From NCBI GenBank assembly GCA_021827245.1, contig JAKAWN010000392.1, positions 1 through 6,324 on the forward strand: a stretch of DNA of 6,324 bases, given 5' to 3'. The notes beneath the pieces are model-generated. The model saw only the letters and a program-made list of their open reading frames with translations. It searched no databases and was not told where the DNA came from. Of this stretch, positions 1 to 6,309 are shown one piece after another. Made by a program: the position numbers and the translations under genes. Each line of letters opens with the position of its first letter. Positions within the stretch are counted from its first letter, which is position 1. Source of the DNA: Acidobacteriota bacterium (GTDB taxonomy: Bacteria; Acidobacteriota; Terriglobia; UBA7540).

Positions 1-903
1 TCTTCTGGGCGGCGAGGGGCGCGAATGTTGGTATGACAATCTGGCGACCGCCGTGGCCGAACACGACGGCACTCTGATCCGCTTCAACCCTCGCTTCCTG
101 GCCTTCGCCCGCCAGTATGATTTCTATCCGCGTGCCTGTAATCCCGCTGCCGGCTGGGAGAAGGGCAAGGTAGAACGCGGGGGCGTCGGCTATGTGCGCC
201 CAAACTTCTGGCCAATGCGGCACTTCACGGACCTCTCCGATGTCAATCGCCAGGCGCGAGAGTGGTTAAATGAAGTCGCCAACCAGCGCCTGCGCCGCGA
301 AACCCGCCAGCGGCCTTCCGACCGCTTCCGCCCTGACTGCTAGCGCCCTCTCCCCACTCTGACTCCCGATTATCGCGACACCGCCGAAGCACTCGTCCAC
401 AAGGACCTTCGCCTGCACTTCGACGGCAACCGCTACTGCGCCCCTGCCCATCTCGTCGGTCAGCGCCTGATCGTCAAGGCCGATGCGTCCTCGGTCACGC
501 TCTATCACCAGGATCGAGAAATCGTTCGTTACCCGCGTTGCTGGCAAAGCGGCCAAACTCTCGGCGCCGAGCGTTTCGAAAAGAACTGCTCGCTCATCGG
601 GCCGCGGCTCAGCGCTCCCAGGCCCAGCAACGCTTGATCGCCTGGCTCGCCGGCGTCTGCCCGATCGAAACCCTCGAAGCCTTCCTGCGCGGCTTGGCGG
701 ACTCCGACCGCTCACTCGCTCGCCAGATTACCGAACTCCTCCAGCTCATCCGGCAATACGGTCCCGAAGGGGTGTCCGGCGCGCTCCAGAAGGCTTTCGC
801 CGCGCACGCCTTCGGAGCCGATTACGTCGCCAACCTCCTGCGCCAGCAACTCTCGTCTCGCGATCCTCAGCCTCCTTTGCAGCTCCGGGACCCGGAACTC
901 AAC
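1..903 (+). pseudogene. istA: IS21-family transposase IstA, 3' remnant, broken
   Basis: IstA is the DDE transposase of IS21 elements; it cuts and joins the element ends, normally helped by the ATPase IstB. The frame is already open at base 2, so the 5' part lies outside the window. The first segment has the motif GWEKGKVERG followed by GYVRPNFWP, the region that holds the catalytic Glu in this family. Translation stops at an in-frame TAG (341-343), but the same frame continues with clear homology (HFDGNRYCAPAHLVGQRL, then REIVRYPRCW) to about 583. There one base appears to be missing, so that FEK is followed by the ELLAHRAAAQRS segment in the next frame. That segment runs to LRDPELN at 903, where the family similarity ends, by memory some 20-30 residues short of the normal C-terminus. 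No istB and no terminal inverted repeat follow. The family call is strong from motif recognition; the gene is not functional as written. Confidence 0.88.
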
Positions 904-1287
904 TTTAAGCTCTGGATCGTTCTGGACCATTGGTCTTGCCAGTTGAGAACCGATGAAATCGGACAGCTTCACAAACGACATAGTTTCAGCTTCAGCTCGA
1001 AGCCGGCCGATTTTGGCGTAAAGCTCGTCCCGCTTGTCGCCGCGCTCCCGGAAGATTTGCTCAGCCTTGGCATAGAGGGGCGCGGCGCGAAAGGAGTTGG
1101 AAAGGAAAGCAAAGTGATTTGCTTCGGCAAGAATGGCCTTCGGGTCGTTAGAGGTGAAATTTTGATTTGAACTCGGCCTTTTTTGCCGCCATCGCAAAAT
1201 CACCCAAACTCCGGCGATGCCCGCTGCGACACATAGCATCGTCGCGAGTACGGAGGCCCGAAACCGCTGATGTCCTTCGCCGAACAT
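904..1287 (-). pseudogene. Membrane-anchored TPR-like protein, N-terminal 128 codons only
   Basis: The ATG at 1287-1285 is preceded by AGGG (1298-1295) at usable spacing. Residues 11-33 (ASVLATMLCVAAGIAGVWVI onward) form one hydrophobic segment after a short basic N-terminus, which suggests a membrane anchor with the rest outside the cytoplasm. The following part (APLYAKAEQIFRERGDKRDE, then ELYAKIGRLRAEAE) is helical with the look of tetratricopeptide repeats. I recall similar N-termini on long acidobacterial TPR proteins, some with a C-terminal CHAT domain, but I cannot confirm that here. The protein-like sequence ends at NDPELK (codon 904-906). The next bases belong to the IstA remnant read on the other strand, so the rest of the gene is missing. 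The frame stays open into the IS to 712, but that extension is antisense istA. Function is unknown; the truncation is well supported. Confidence 0.6.
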
Positions 1288-1307
1288 GGCACTACCCTGC
1301 GAATGCC

Positions 1308-1313
1308 ATTATC
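1308..1313 (-). promoter_or_regulatory. Possible -10 element (GATAAT) for the truncated TPR-like gene
   Basis: Read on the minus strand, GATAAT lies about 20 bases upstream of the ATG at 1287, with the AGGG ribosome-binding site in between. A weak -35 match (CTGTCA or TGTCAA) lies 18-19 bases further upstream. Position and sequence are suggestive only; such matches arise often by chance. Confidence 0.22.
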
Positions 1314-1873
1314 TCTCCGGTTGCCGCAGTGTTGACAGCTTTCGTGTTGAGTTCATCCCCTGCGAACTTGAGGATTCGTTTCTAACAGGGGTGGCCCTTG
1401 CCGGGTGTAGCCCAATACGATCAGGTAAAGCTCATGCGGCCAAGCTCACTCGGGGCACATGAATAACATCAGTGAGCAACTTGTTTCCGTCTAACCGCTT
1501 GCAAAATAAGGAGATCGTTTAAATGCTTGCTCGTGAATCCAGCCTGCGCACGGAAATTTGACAGGAATCAGGTTCCGCCGGAGCATAACATCTGACGCGG
1601 CTCTCCCGATGCCGACGCTGAAGAGCTCGCGCGGGTGGAAATGAATGCCGCACCTTATAGATTGGTCCGAGCAGCGCCCATGGCAATTGAGAGGGCAGCA
1701 AATGAGCGGATCCATTGACAACGCTAACATTCGGTTGGCTGCAGAACAAGAAAAGCAAGCAAACCCAAGAGTCGGTCGGAGAGACTTTAAAACTACTGCC
1801 CATTTTGCCTGACGACCCGTTCGATCCGTGGAATTCCTTGCTTGACCATAGAAACAGACCGAGTGATTACCAC
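1314..1873. other. Intergenic region, no convincing gene
   Basis: No ORF here has protein-like composition over a useful length, and the longer minus-strand frames (1491-1925) are rich in Cys, His and Ser and look like chance frames. Small plus-strand candidates exist: 1523-1561 (12 codons, AAGGAG at 1508-1513), 1641-1718 (25 codons, weak ribosome-binding site), 1702-1812 (36 codons, GAGAGGG upstream), and an in-frame TTG at 1715 that would extend the excisionase-like gene by 53 codons. None can be supported as a gene. The region may instead be the upstream control region or left part of the integrative module. Confidence 0.45.
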
Positions 1874-2053
1874 ATGAGCCAGCTTCTGACGGTAGATGAA
1901 GTGGCGATGCTGCTGAATGTACCAAGGAAATGGGTATATAGGCGTGTCGGATTGAAACCCCCTGACGGCATACCCCACGTGAAAGTAGGAAAATACTTGC
2001 GGTTCCGAGAAGCTGACGTTCGGGATTTCGTAGAACGATTGCGCAGGAACTAG
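1874..2053 (+). CDS. Excisionase-like helix-turn-helix protein
   Basis: This 59-residue protein is a complete small DNA-binding domain of the HTH_17/MerR-like excisionase family. It opens with SQLLTVDEVAMLLNVP (first helix pair of the HTH), continues with RKWVYRRV (recognition helix), and ends with the wing and last helix HVKVGKYLRFREADVRDFVE. Such proteins bind element ends and bias a tyrosine recombinase towards excision, or act as small regulators. It lies 78 bp upstream of the integrase on the same strand, which fits a xis-int pair. The ATG at 1874 matches the usual family N-terminus but has only a weak ribosome-binding site. The frame is open upstream to a TTG at 1715, and that extension (with DDPFDPWNSLLDHRNRP) looks partly protein-like, so a longer 112-residue form is possible. 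It ends in TAG. The family call is solid; the Xis role is inferred from its neighbour. Confidence 0.82.
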   Translation: MSQLLTVDEVAMLLNVPRKWVYRRVGLKPPDGIPHVKVGKYLRFREADVRDFVERLRRN

Positions 2054-2121
2054 GAGAGCGGTATATTGCAAGTCCAGCAGCCAGCTGAGGGCCGAATCAA
2101 CACCGCAATTTCATTGATTGC

Positions 2122-2128
2122 GGAGGAG
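2122..2128 (+). promoter_or_regulatory. Strong ribosome-binding site fixing the integrase start
   Basis: GGAGGAG lies just upstream of the ATG at 2132 (five bases between GGAGG and ATG). The frame is open further upstream to a TTG at 2066, but that extension has no comparable ribosome-binding site and no family similarity, so 2132 is chosen as the start. Confidence 0.75.
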
Positions 2129-2131
2129 AAA

Positions 2132-3406
2132 ATGATTCGGCGCTATCGGCGCTATCAGAACGGAAGTGTAAGGAAGAAAAATGGCAACTATGTCTTGCGC
2201 TACAGGGAAGATTTCATCAAACCGGACGGGACCCGGGGGAGGCAGCAGAAAAGCGCGATCCTTGGTCCCATCTCTGCCTTCCGGGGCAAAAAAGATGCCC
2301 GGCGGGCAGCCGACGAGATCATGTGCGAGCTCAACCGGAACGCCCCCAAGCCGCAGGCCAGCATTACGCTGGGGGAATTCTGGGATCTGCATTTCAAGCC
2401 GAACATCGTCGAGAAAATGAAGCATAACACGCAGGCAATGTACGAAGACCGATGGCGTAAGCAAATCGCTCCAGCCTTATCCAGAGAGCGAATGCGCGAC
2501 ATTACAGCCCTCGATCTGGACCGATTCATGGCCCAGCTTCAATGGCAAGGGTATTCGTGGCAGACCCGCATTCACAACCGTAACGTCATTTCCAAAATGT
2601 ACAGCACGGCACAGAAGTGGAAGTGGCTTGGGGAGAACCCTGCTAAGTGGGCGGACGTCGGACAGCGGAAGATTGTTCGCAAACAGCGGGCCTTGTCGGT
2701 CGAGGAAGTTCAGCTCCTCGCTGAGCACCTCTCTGAGCCGGCTCGTACTGCGTTCATTTTAGCTGTCACGACGGGCCTACGGATCGGGGAAATCCTTCGG
2801 CTGCAAGTCGAGGATGTTGATTTGGCCTGCGCGGCGATCAATGTACAGCGATCCATCAGCCGGGGGCACGTCGATACCACCAAGACGGAGGGGAGCAACC
2901 GGCAGGTTCCCATTCCGCCCACACTGATGGGGGTTTTGATCGCACACTCGAGGAACGTCAGGCCGTTGCCCGGAGTCAGTCCGAACAAGACGCTCGTGGC
3001 GAACTGGCTCTTCCGGAGCGCGGTCGGCACTCCACTTTCCGATCGCAATCTGATCAATCGTCAGATCTATCCTGTTAGCAAGGCACTCGGCATCCCTCAT
3101 TTCTCTTGGCACTCACTGCGACACACCTTTTCCACGCTGGGAGGAAACGATGGGACGATTCCAACTTTAGTGATGAAGCAACTTCTTGGTCACTCCAAAC
3201 TGAGCACAACTGAGAAGTACATGCACGAACTCAGGGGCCAGCAGCGTGAAGCGATGACCAAGATCGAGGACCTGATTTGGTTCCCAAAGGATAAGGCAAG
3301 TGGAGCAAGGACCGCAAATCCGACTCAGTTTGTGGCCCAATGTGGCCCAGGTCTACATACTCCAAAGAAGCAGAGAGATGTATCTGCTTGTTGCGTGTCA
3401 GGTTAG
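2132..3406 (+). CDS. int: Tyrosine recombinase / site-specific integrase
   Basis: A 424-residue phage-type integrase that cuts and rejoins DNA at attachment sites through a 3'-phosphotyrosyl intermediate. Domains in order: an N-terminal arm-binding, AP2-like domain (about residues 1-70, with NGSVRKKNGNYVLRYRE); a SAM-like core-binding domain (about 75-185, starting SITLGEFWDLHF); and the C-terminal catalytic domain. All expected active-site residues are present: Arg217 (TGLRIGEI), Lys251 (TTKTEGSNRQVPIP), His327 and Arg330 (WHSLRHTF), His354 (LGHSKLS) and nucleophile Tyr363 (TTEKYMH). It follows the excisionase-like gene on the same strand. The stop (TAG, 3404-3406) ends one base before the tRNA-Asp 3'-half sequence, the usual place for an integrase relative to its attachment site. 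About 61 residues follow Tyr363, longer than many integrase tails; the last part is encoded by a tandem-repeat stretch (3331-3350) and is probably not structural. The gene appears intact. Confidence 0.95.
   Translation: MIRRYRRYQNGSVRKKNGNYVLRYREDFIKPDGTRGRQQKSAILGPISAFRGKKDARRAADEIMCELNRNAPKPQASITLGEFWDLHFKPNIVEKMKHNTQAMYEDRWRKQIAPALSRERMRDITALDLDRFMAQLQWQGYSWQTRIHNRNVISKMYSTAQKWKWLGENPAKWADVGQRKIVRKQRALSVEEVQLLAEHLSEPARTAFILAVTTGLRIGEILRLQVEDVDLACAAINVQRSISRGHVDTTKTEGSNRQVPIPPTLMGVLIAHSRNVRPLPGVSPNKTLVANWLFRSAVGTPLSDRNLINRQIYPVSKALGIPHFSWHSLRHTFSTLGGNDGTIPTLVMKQLLGHSKLSTTEKYMHELRGQQREAMTKIEDLIWFPKDKASGARTANPTQFVAQCGPGLHTPKKQRDVSACCVSG
3331..3350. repeat. Tandem 10-bp repeat, possible integrase arm site
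   Basis: TGTGGCCCAA is followed directly by TGTGGCCCAG, two copies differing only in the last base, inside the 3' end of the integrase gene and 58 bp from the tRNA-Asp core. A third TGGCCC occurs on the other side of the core at 3551-3556. Short direct repeats beside a core are typical of arm-type integrase sites; that role is inferred. Confidence 0.45.
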
Positions 3407-3407
3407 C

Positions 3408-3452
3408 TGGCGGGGACGACGGGACTCGAACCCGCGACCTCATGCGTGACAG
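3408..3452 (-). other. Attachment-site core: 3' half of tRNA-Asp(GTC)
   Basis: On the minus strand this reads as the second half of a tRNA. It has the anticodon loop CTGTCAC with anticodon GTC, the 3' strand of the anticodon stem (GCATG), the variable region, a T arm with stem GCGGG/CCCGT around TTCGAGT, the acceptor 3' strand CGTCCCC, discriminator G and an encoded CCA. It matches bacterial tRNA-Asp closely. The 5' half is absent: the bases before the anticodon loop (read from 3457, GGTTG) cannot pair with GCATG, and no D arm follows. tRNA genes are classic targets of tyrosine integrases, and the integrase stop lies one base away, so this is read as the core of its attachment site. It is not a functional tRNA gene. 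The exact crossover position cannot be told without the partner site. Confidence 0.85.
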
Positions 3453-3515
3453 CAACCCGGCTAATTTTCATACCTCTCACCCATTCCCATACGTTTCATG
3501 GCCTTACACCAATTC

Positions 3516-3551
3516 GGGGCTTCTGCTTTCGCTCAAAGCATAACCCCTTTT
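3516..3551 (+). terminator. Possible rho-independent terminator after int
   Basis: A hairpin can form from TGCTTT (3524-3529) and AAAGCA (3535-3540) around the loop CGCTC. It is flanked by GGGG (3516-3519) and CCCC (3544-3547), which can pair across an unequal internal loop, and is followed by TTTT. It lies 110 bp after the integrase stop. The T-run is short, so strength is uncertain. Confidence 0.4.
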
Positions 3552-3568
3552 GGCCCTTTTAGTTCGAT

Positions 3569-3590
3569 TTTTGGAACAGTTTTGGTACAG
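3569..3590. repeat. Tandem 11-bp repeat, possible integrase or Xis binding site
   Basis: TTTTGGAACAG is followed directly by TTTTGGTACAG, with one mismatch. It lies 117 bp from the tRNA-Asp core on the side opposite the integrase gene. It differs from the repeat at 3331-3350, so the two need not bind the same protein. The repeat is plain in the sequence; its function is inferred. Confidence 0.45.
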
Positions 3591-3750
3591 CGGTTGGACC
3601 GGCCACCTTGTTGAGATTTCGTAAGTCAGTTCAGATGGACGATGATGAGCCCAGATATGAGTTCTGGCTCCCCCGCCCACAAAGTCATGAGCCCAACCAG
3701 AAACGGGGATGTGATGGAATCTGCGGCACGAGTGGCTCTCTGAGAACGTT
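3591..3750. other. Unassigned DNA between attachment site and IS66-type remnant
   Basis: No supportable gene. ATGAGCCCA occurs twice (3649 and 3688) and an imperfect inverted pair TTCTGG/CCAGAA spans about 3662-3703, but neither makes a recognisable structure. One end of the IS66-type element may lie in or just left of the DUF4338 3' end, but I could not find a matching inverted repeat. Confidence 0.3.
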
Positions 3751-4713
3751 TCACGAAGTATCGGTTAGGGCTATTGGGGGTCGAAAAGGGGTTTGTTTGG
3801 CATCGTCCCGTAACACAAAAGGTATTTGTTTACCGCATGAAATCGCCGCGTAAGCGTTGGCGGGCATCGCGCACCAGGGATAGAGGTAGATGTCCTTGAC
3901 GGCTTGACCCTGAGCTTTATTCTCCCGGTCCATTCGCCCGCGCCCGGAGGTTTGCCCCACATGGATCCAGTTAGCGGCACGGTAGCAGGTTCCGCGACAA
4001 CGCCTGGCATCCACCAGGGTTTCCAGCAGCAGGGGACGGACTGCGTAGCGGCGCTCCCAATCCCGGGGCAATTGCCGGGCGGTGCGCGACAGGATTTTGC
4101 TTGCCAGTCCCTTCACCCGGACCCAAGGCAGAATCAGAAATCGGCTCTGGTTAACGATCGCTTGCAGATTGCGCTACCGCTGCTGGTCGCTCCAGCCGAT
4201 CCAGGCGTCCCGGGCCTGCATCTTCCAGGCCGGCGAAGTCCAGAGCAGACCAGCCAGTTCGCGGCCGTGATGCCGCACCCAGTAACGCAGGTTAGCACCG
4301 AACGGCACGGGGCAGCCCAGATAGTGATAACGTTCCGTGGATTCGCGCCACCGGCGGCTCTCGGTCTCGCTTTCCACCAAGACGAGTTCCAGGGGTTCGC
4401 ACTCCGAAGCGGTGCCTTCCAGCGGTGCGGGTTGGAAATCGGCTCGAGATACGTCGGGCCGACGCGACCCCCGGCCGCCCAGCTTGCGCAGCGCGGGAAG
4501 CATCAGGAATCCCTCGCCGGCCAGCCGATCCAGCAGTTGCCGGCACTCATGATTCTTCAGCTTGCCGTTAGGCCGCTTCCAGTCCAGCAGTTCGCACAGG
4601 GTGCGCGCGATCTCCGTCACCCCCAGGGCGCAACACTCGGCCGCGACTTGGCGCATCAACGCCAACTTGTCGCCCCGGAACGTGCGTCCGCAAAAGGTCA
4701 CCGGTTCGCGCAT
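3751..4713 (-). pseudogene. DUF4338 (DruA-like) protein, interrupted by one in-frame TAG
   Basis: Read from ATG 4713, the frame gives 179 residues, then TAG at 4176-4174 (codon 180), and continues in the same frame to a TGA ending at 3751, so a read-through product would be 320 residues. The N-terminal part (TEIARTLCELLDWKRPNGKL) is the usual helical start of DUF4338 proteins. The core has YHYLGC at 129-134 and WKMQARDAWIGW at 163-174; after the stop come NQSRFLILPWVRV, LLLETLVD, GTCYRAANW and GQTSGRGR, then QAVKDIYLYP. This family includes DruA of the Druantia anti-phage system; its biochemical function is not established, and no other Druantia gene is visible here. It starts 21 bp after the tnpC reading ends, on the same strand, with no clear ribosome-binding site, so it was probably co-transcribed as a passenger of the IS66-type element. 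The C-terminal extension after IYLYP (about 45 residues) is unlike the family end I recall and may be read-out into flanking DNA. Confidence 0.8.
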
Positions 4714-4734
4714 GAGGGAAGGGGAGGGCGAAGC

Positions 4735-6005
4735 TCAATCCGTGCCGGGCACCAGATCAAGGGTCACAGCCTGGGGGGTGCGCAACAACCCGGCCAGGCG
4801 CACAAACGCATCCTTGCCCTGCTGCCAGCAGGTGCGCAGCACACTCACCAGCACCTGCTGCGTCCGCGCGCCTTGCCAGGTCCGATTGCCGCCTCACATC
4901 CAGGCCGGGACAATACAGGAAGGTGAACAGCCATGGCCGCTCGTGTTCGAGATGACGCCTCAGCCGCCGGTTAGCCGGATTCCGGCAACGGCTCTCTAGA
5001 CGCCGGTCCAGTTCGGCCTCCAGCCTGCCGGTGGCGACTCTCAGCCCGTGCTCGGAGACTGCGCCTTGCGCATAACGGTCCCGCAAGACGAGGCTGGCCA
5101 GCAGCAGATGCTGCACCGCCTGGGACAAGGCAGACGCCGCCGGAGAAAGGATCTGCGCCATCTCCCGGCAGCGGGTCAGCAGATGATTCAGACAACTTTG
5201 ATGGAAGGCGAGCCGGAACCGGTAGTAGGGCGCCCAGCCGTCATGCACCAGAAACCCGTCGTAGACGGCGCCGAGAAGCACCCGCGACTGCTCGTAACCT
5301 CGTCCGGGCAGAATCGCATACACGCTCACCTGGGCGCTCACCGCTACATGCAGCCACTGCAGCGGCCCGCCGACTTTCCAGCCCGTCTCGTCCACCGTGT
5401 TCACGGGCGCCCGTCGCGGCTGACTTGCAACCCGAAGCCATGGACCAGCGCCTGTTGCGTATGTCCCAGCGACAGCCCCATCTGCTTGTTCAGGATGGCC
5501 GCCAGCGTCAGCGCCTCCGGCCCCACCTGCACCGCCGCCACGCCCACGGCGTCGGAGGTCTGCAGGCGATGACCTCCTTGCACCCGGCGATGGGAGTCTT
5601 GGCAGCAGCCCACCGCGATGTCGAAGCGGCGCACGACCGTCTGCCGCACGATGTCTTCCTGATACTGCGTTTCGCAAGCTTCCGGTTCCACCTCGCCGCC
5701 AGAGTGCGGACATCGTTCCGGCAGGGGAACCGCGATCCGCTCATCGACACGAGGTGGAACGGGACGGCACGCCGGTCGGCCGTAATCCCGGCCCGGCTTG
5801 CGGCCGGGCCGCTTGGGGTGGCATTTGGGCTTTCCGCGCGAATGCGGAGCAGCCTGCCGCTTGCTAGCCCGCAGCGCTGCTTCCAGTTCCTTCCGCAGGC
5901 GCTCGATCTGCTTTCGTAGTTGGTCGTTTTCGCGCTGCGCGCGGTGCAGGTCTTGCTTGGGAACGAATTCGAGATCTCTTGCCGAATCGCTCCCTTCAGA
6001 CGCAT
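4735..6005 (-). pseudogene. tnpC: IS66-family transposase TnpC, decayed by internal deletions
   Basis: TnpC is the DDE transposase of IS66 elements. Reading leftwards, a coiled coil (LHRAQRENDQLRKQIERLRK) and a basic stretch (KPKCHPKRPGRKPGRDYG) lead to the zinc-binding region and the conserved VQGGHRLQTSDAVG and GLSLGHTQQALVHGFGLQVS. This frame ends at a TGA at 5403-5401. Similarity resumes in another frame with VNTVDETGWKVG (first Asp), HDGWAPYY (second Asp) and FHQSCLNHLLTRC, down to YCPGLD at 4898. A third frame then carries GGNRTWQGARTQQVLVSVLR to the TGA at 4737-4735. Each junction lacks a block found in relatives: roughly 30 residues near 5410-5425, and roughly 20 near 4894-4897, including the segment with the catalytic Glu. 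Both expected CxxC pairs read CxxS (Ser codons at 5703-5701 and 5595-5593). The start is uncertain: the reading frame has no good start near the coiled coil, while ATG 6005 with AAGGAAG lies in another frame. Confidence 0.88.
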
Positions 6006-6072
6006 CTTCCTTTTTGTGATAGAGGGAATTTCCTGTGGAACTGTTTGGGATGAGGGCAGTTATGTGTTTCGC

Positions 6073-6095
6073 GGGGCGTAGTGCCCCCTGACTAC
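6073..6095. repeat. Two overlapping small inverted repeats
   Basis: GGGGC-GTAGT-GCCCC (6073-6087) can form a five-base-pair hairpin, and GTAGT (6078-6082) can instead pair with ACTAC (6091-6095). The two structures exclude each other. They sit between the tnpC 5' region and the transposase-tail fragment, so they may mark an insertion-sequence end. No T-run follows on either strand, so they are not called a terminator. Confidence 0.35.
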
Positions 6096-6292
6096 ATGGC
6101 CGGAAGGGTGACGCCGAGGGCTTGGAGAATTTCGCTCTGGCGAGCGTCCGGCTGCGGCAGTTTGGTCGCCGTCGTTTTTTCATCGACCGGATAATGCGGT
6201 AGTGCGGCATAAAGTGTGTAAAGGGATCGGAAAGGAGAGGCGGCTGAGGGCTCGGGAAGTGATATAAATCTTTTGCTGGAAAATTCAATCAC
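6092..6292 (-). pseudogene. Possible C-terminal remnant of a DDE transposase (IS1634/IS4-like)
   Basis: A 66-codon frame from a GTG at 6292 with no ribosome-binding site. The part from SPFRSLYTLYAALPHYPVD to RQSEILQALGVTLP resembles the last 45 or so residues of IS1634/IS4-type transposases, which typically have a LxTLLxxLAxLxRxxV helix and a P-x-x-x-Q-x-x-x-L-x-x-LGV ending. The beginning (GTG to about 6240) has no such similarity, so this would be a tail fragment without its own start. The stop (TAG 6094-6092) lies against the hairpins at 6073-6095. The match rests on memory of family pattern and is weak; it could be a chance frame. Confidence 0.33.
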
Positions 6293-6309
6293 TCAGGAGG
6301 ACAACCGCC

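Noticed and set aside
712..903. Minus-strand continuation of the TPR-like gene to a 191-codon ORF
   Set aside because: Below 904 the frame is the antisense of clear IstA coding sequence and has no protein-like continuation of its own.
1842..1870. TTGACC and GATTAC with a 17-base gap as a promoter for the xis-like gene
   Set aside because: The -10 match is only 3 of 6 and it lies so close to the ATG at 1874 that transcription would begin at or after the start codon.
3340..3543. Plus-strand ORF with the peptide DDGTRTRDLMRDSNP, and the opposite-strand ORF with RVRVPSSPP
   Set aside because: Both peptides are well-known spurious translations of tRNA 3' ends and T arms; the DNA here is the tRNA-Asp 3' half.
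3404..3560. Read-through of the integrase TAG into a 50-codon extension
   Set aside because: The extension translates the tRNA fragment (GTTGLEPATSCVT is a common tRNA artefact) and adds nothing protein-like.
3621..3640. GTAAGTCAG as an inverted-repeat partner of GTAGTCAGG read on the minus strand from 6095
   Set aside because: The similarity needs a gap and stops after about nine bases, and no target duplication flanks the pair, so it cannot support element ends.
3851..3857. GTAAGCG, which matches the start of typical IS66 inverted repeats
   Set aside because: No matching CGCTTAC occurs near the other end around 6000-6110, and seven bases alone are not evidence.
3904..4926. Long plus-strand ORF (340 codons)
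   Set aside because: It is a shadow of the DUF4338 gene and tnpC in high-GC DNA; its Gln/Pro/Ala-rich composition is typical of an antisense frame.
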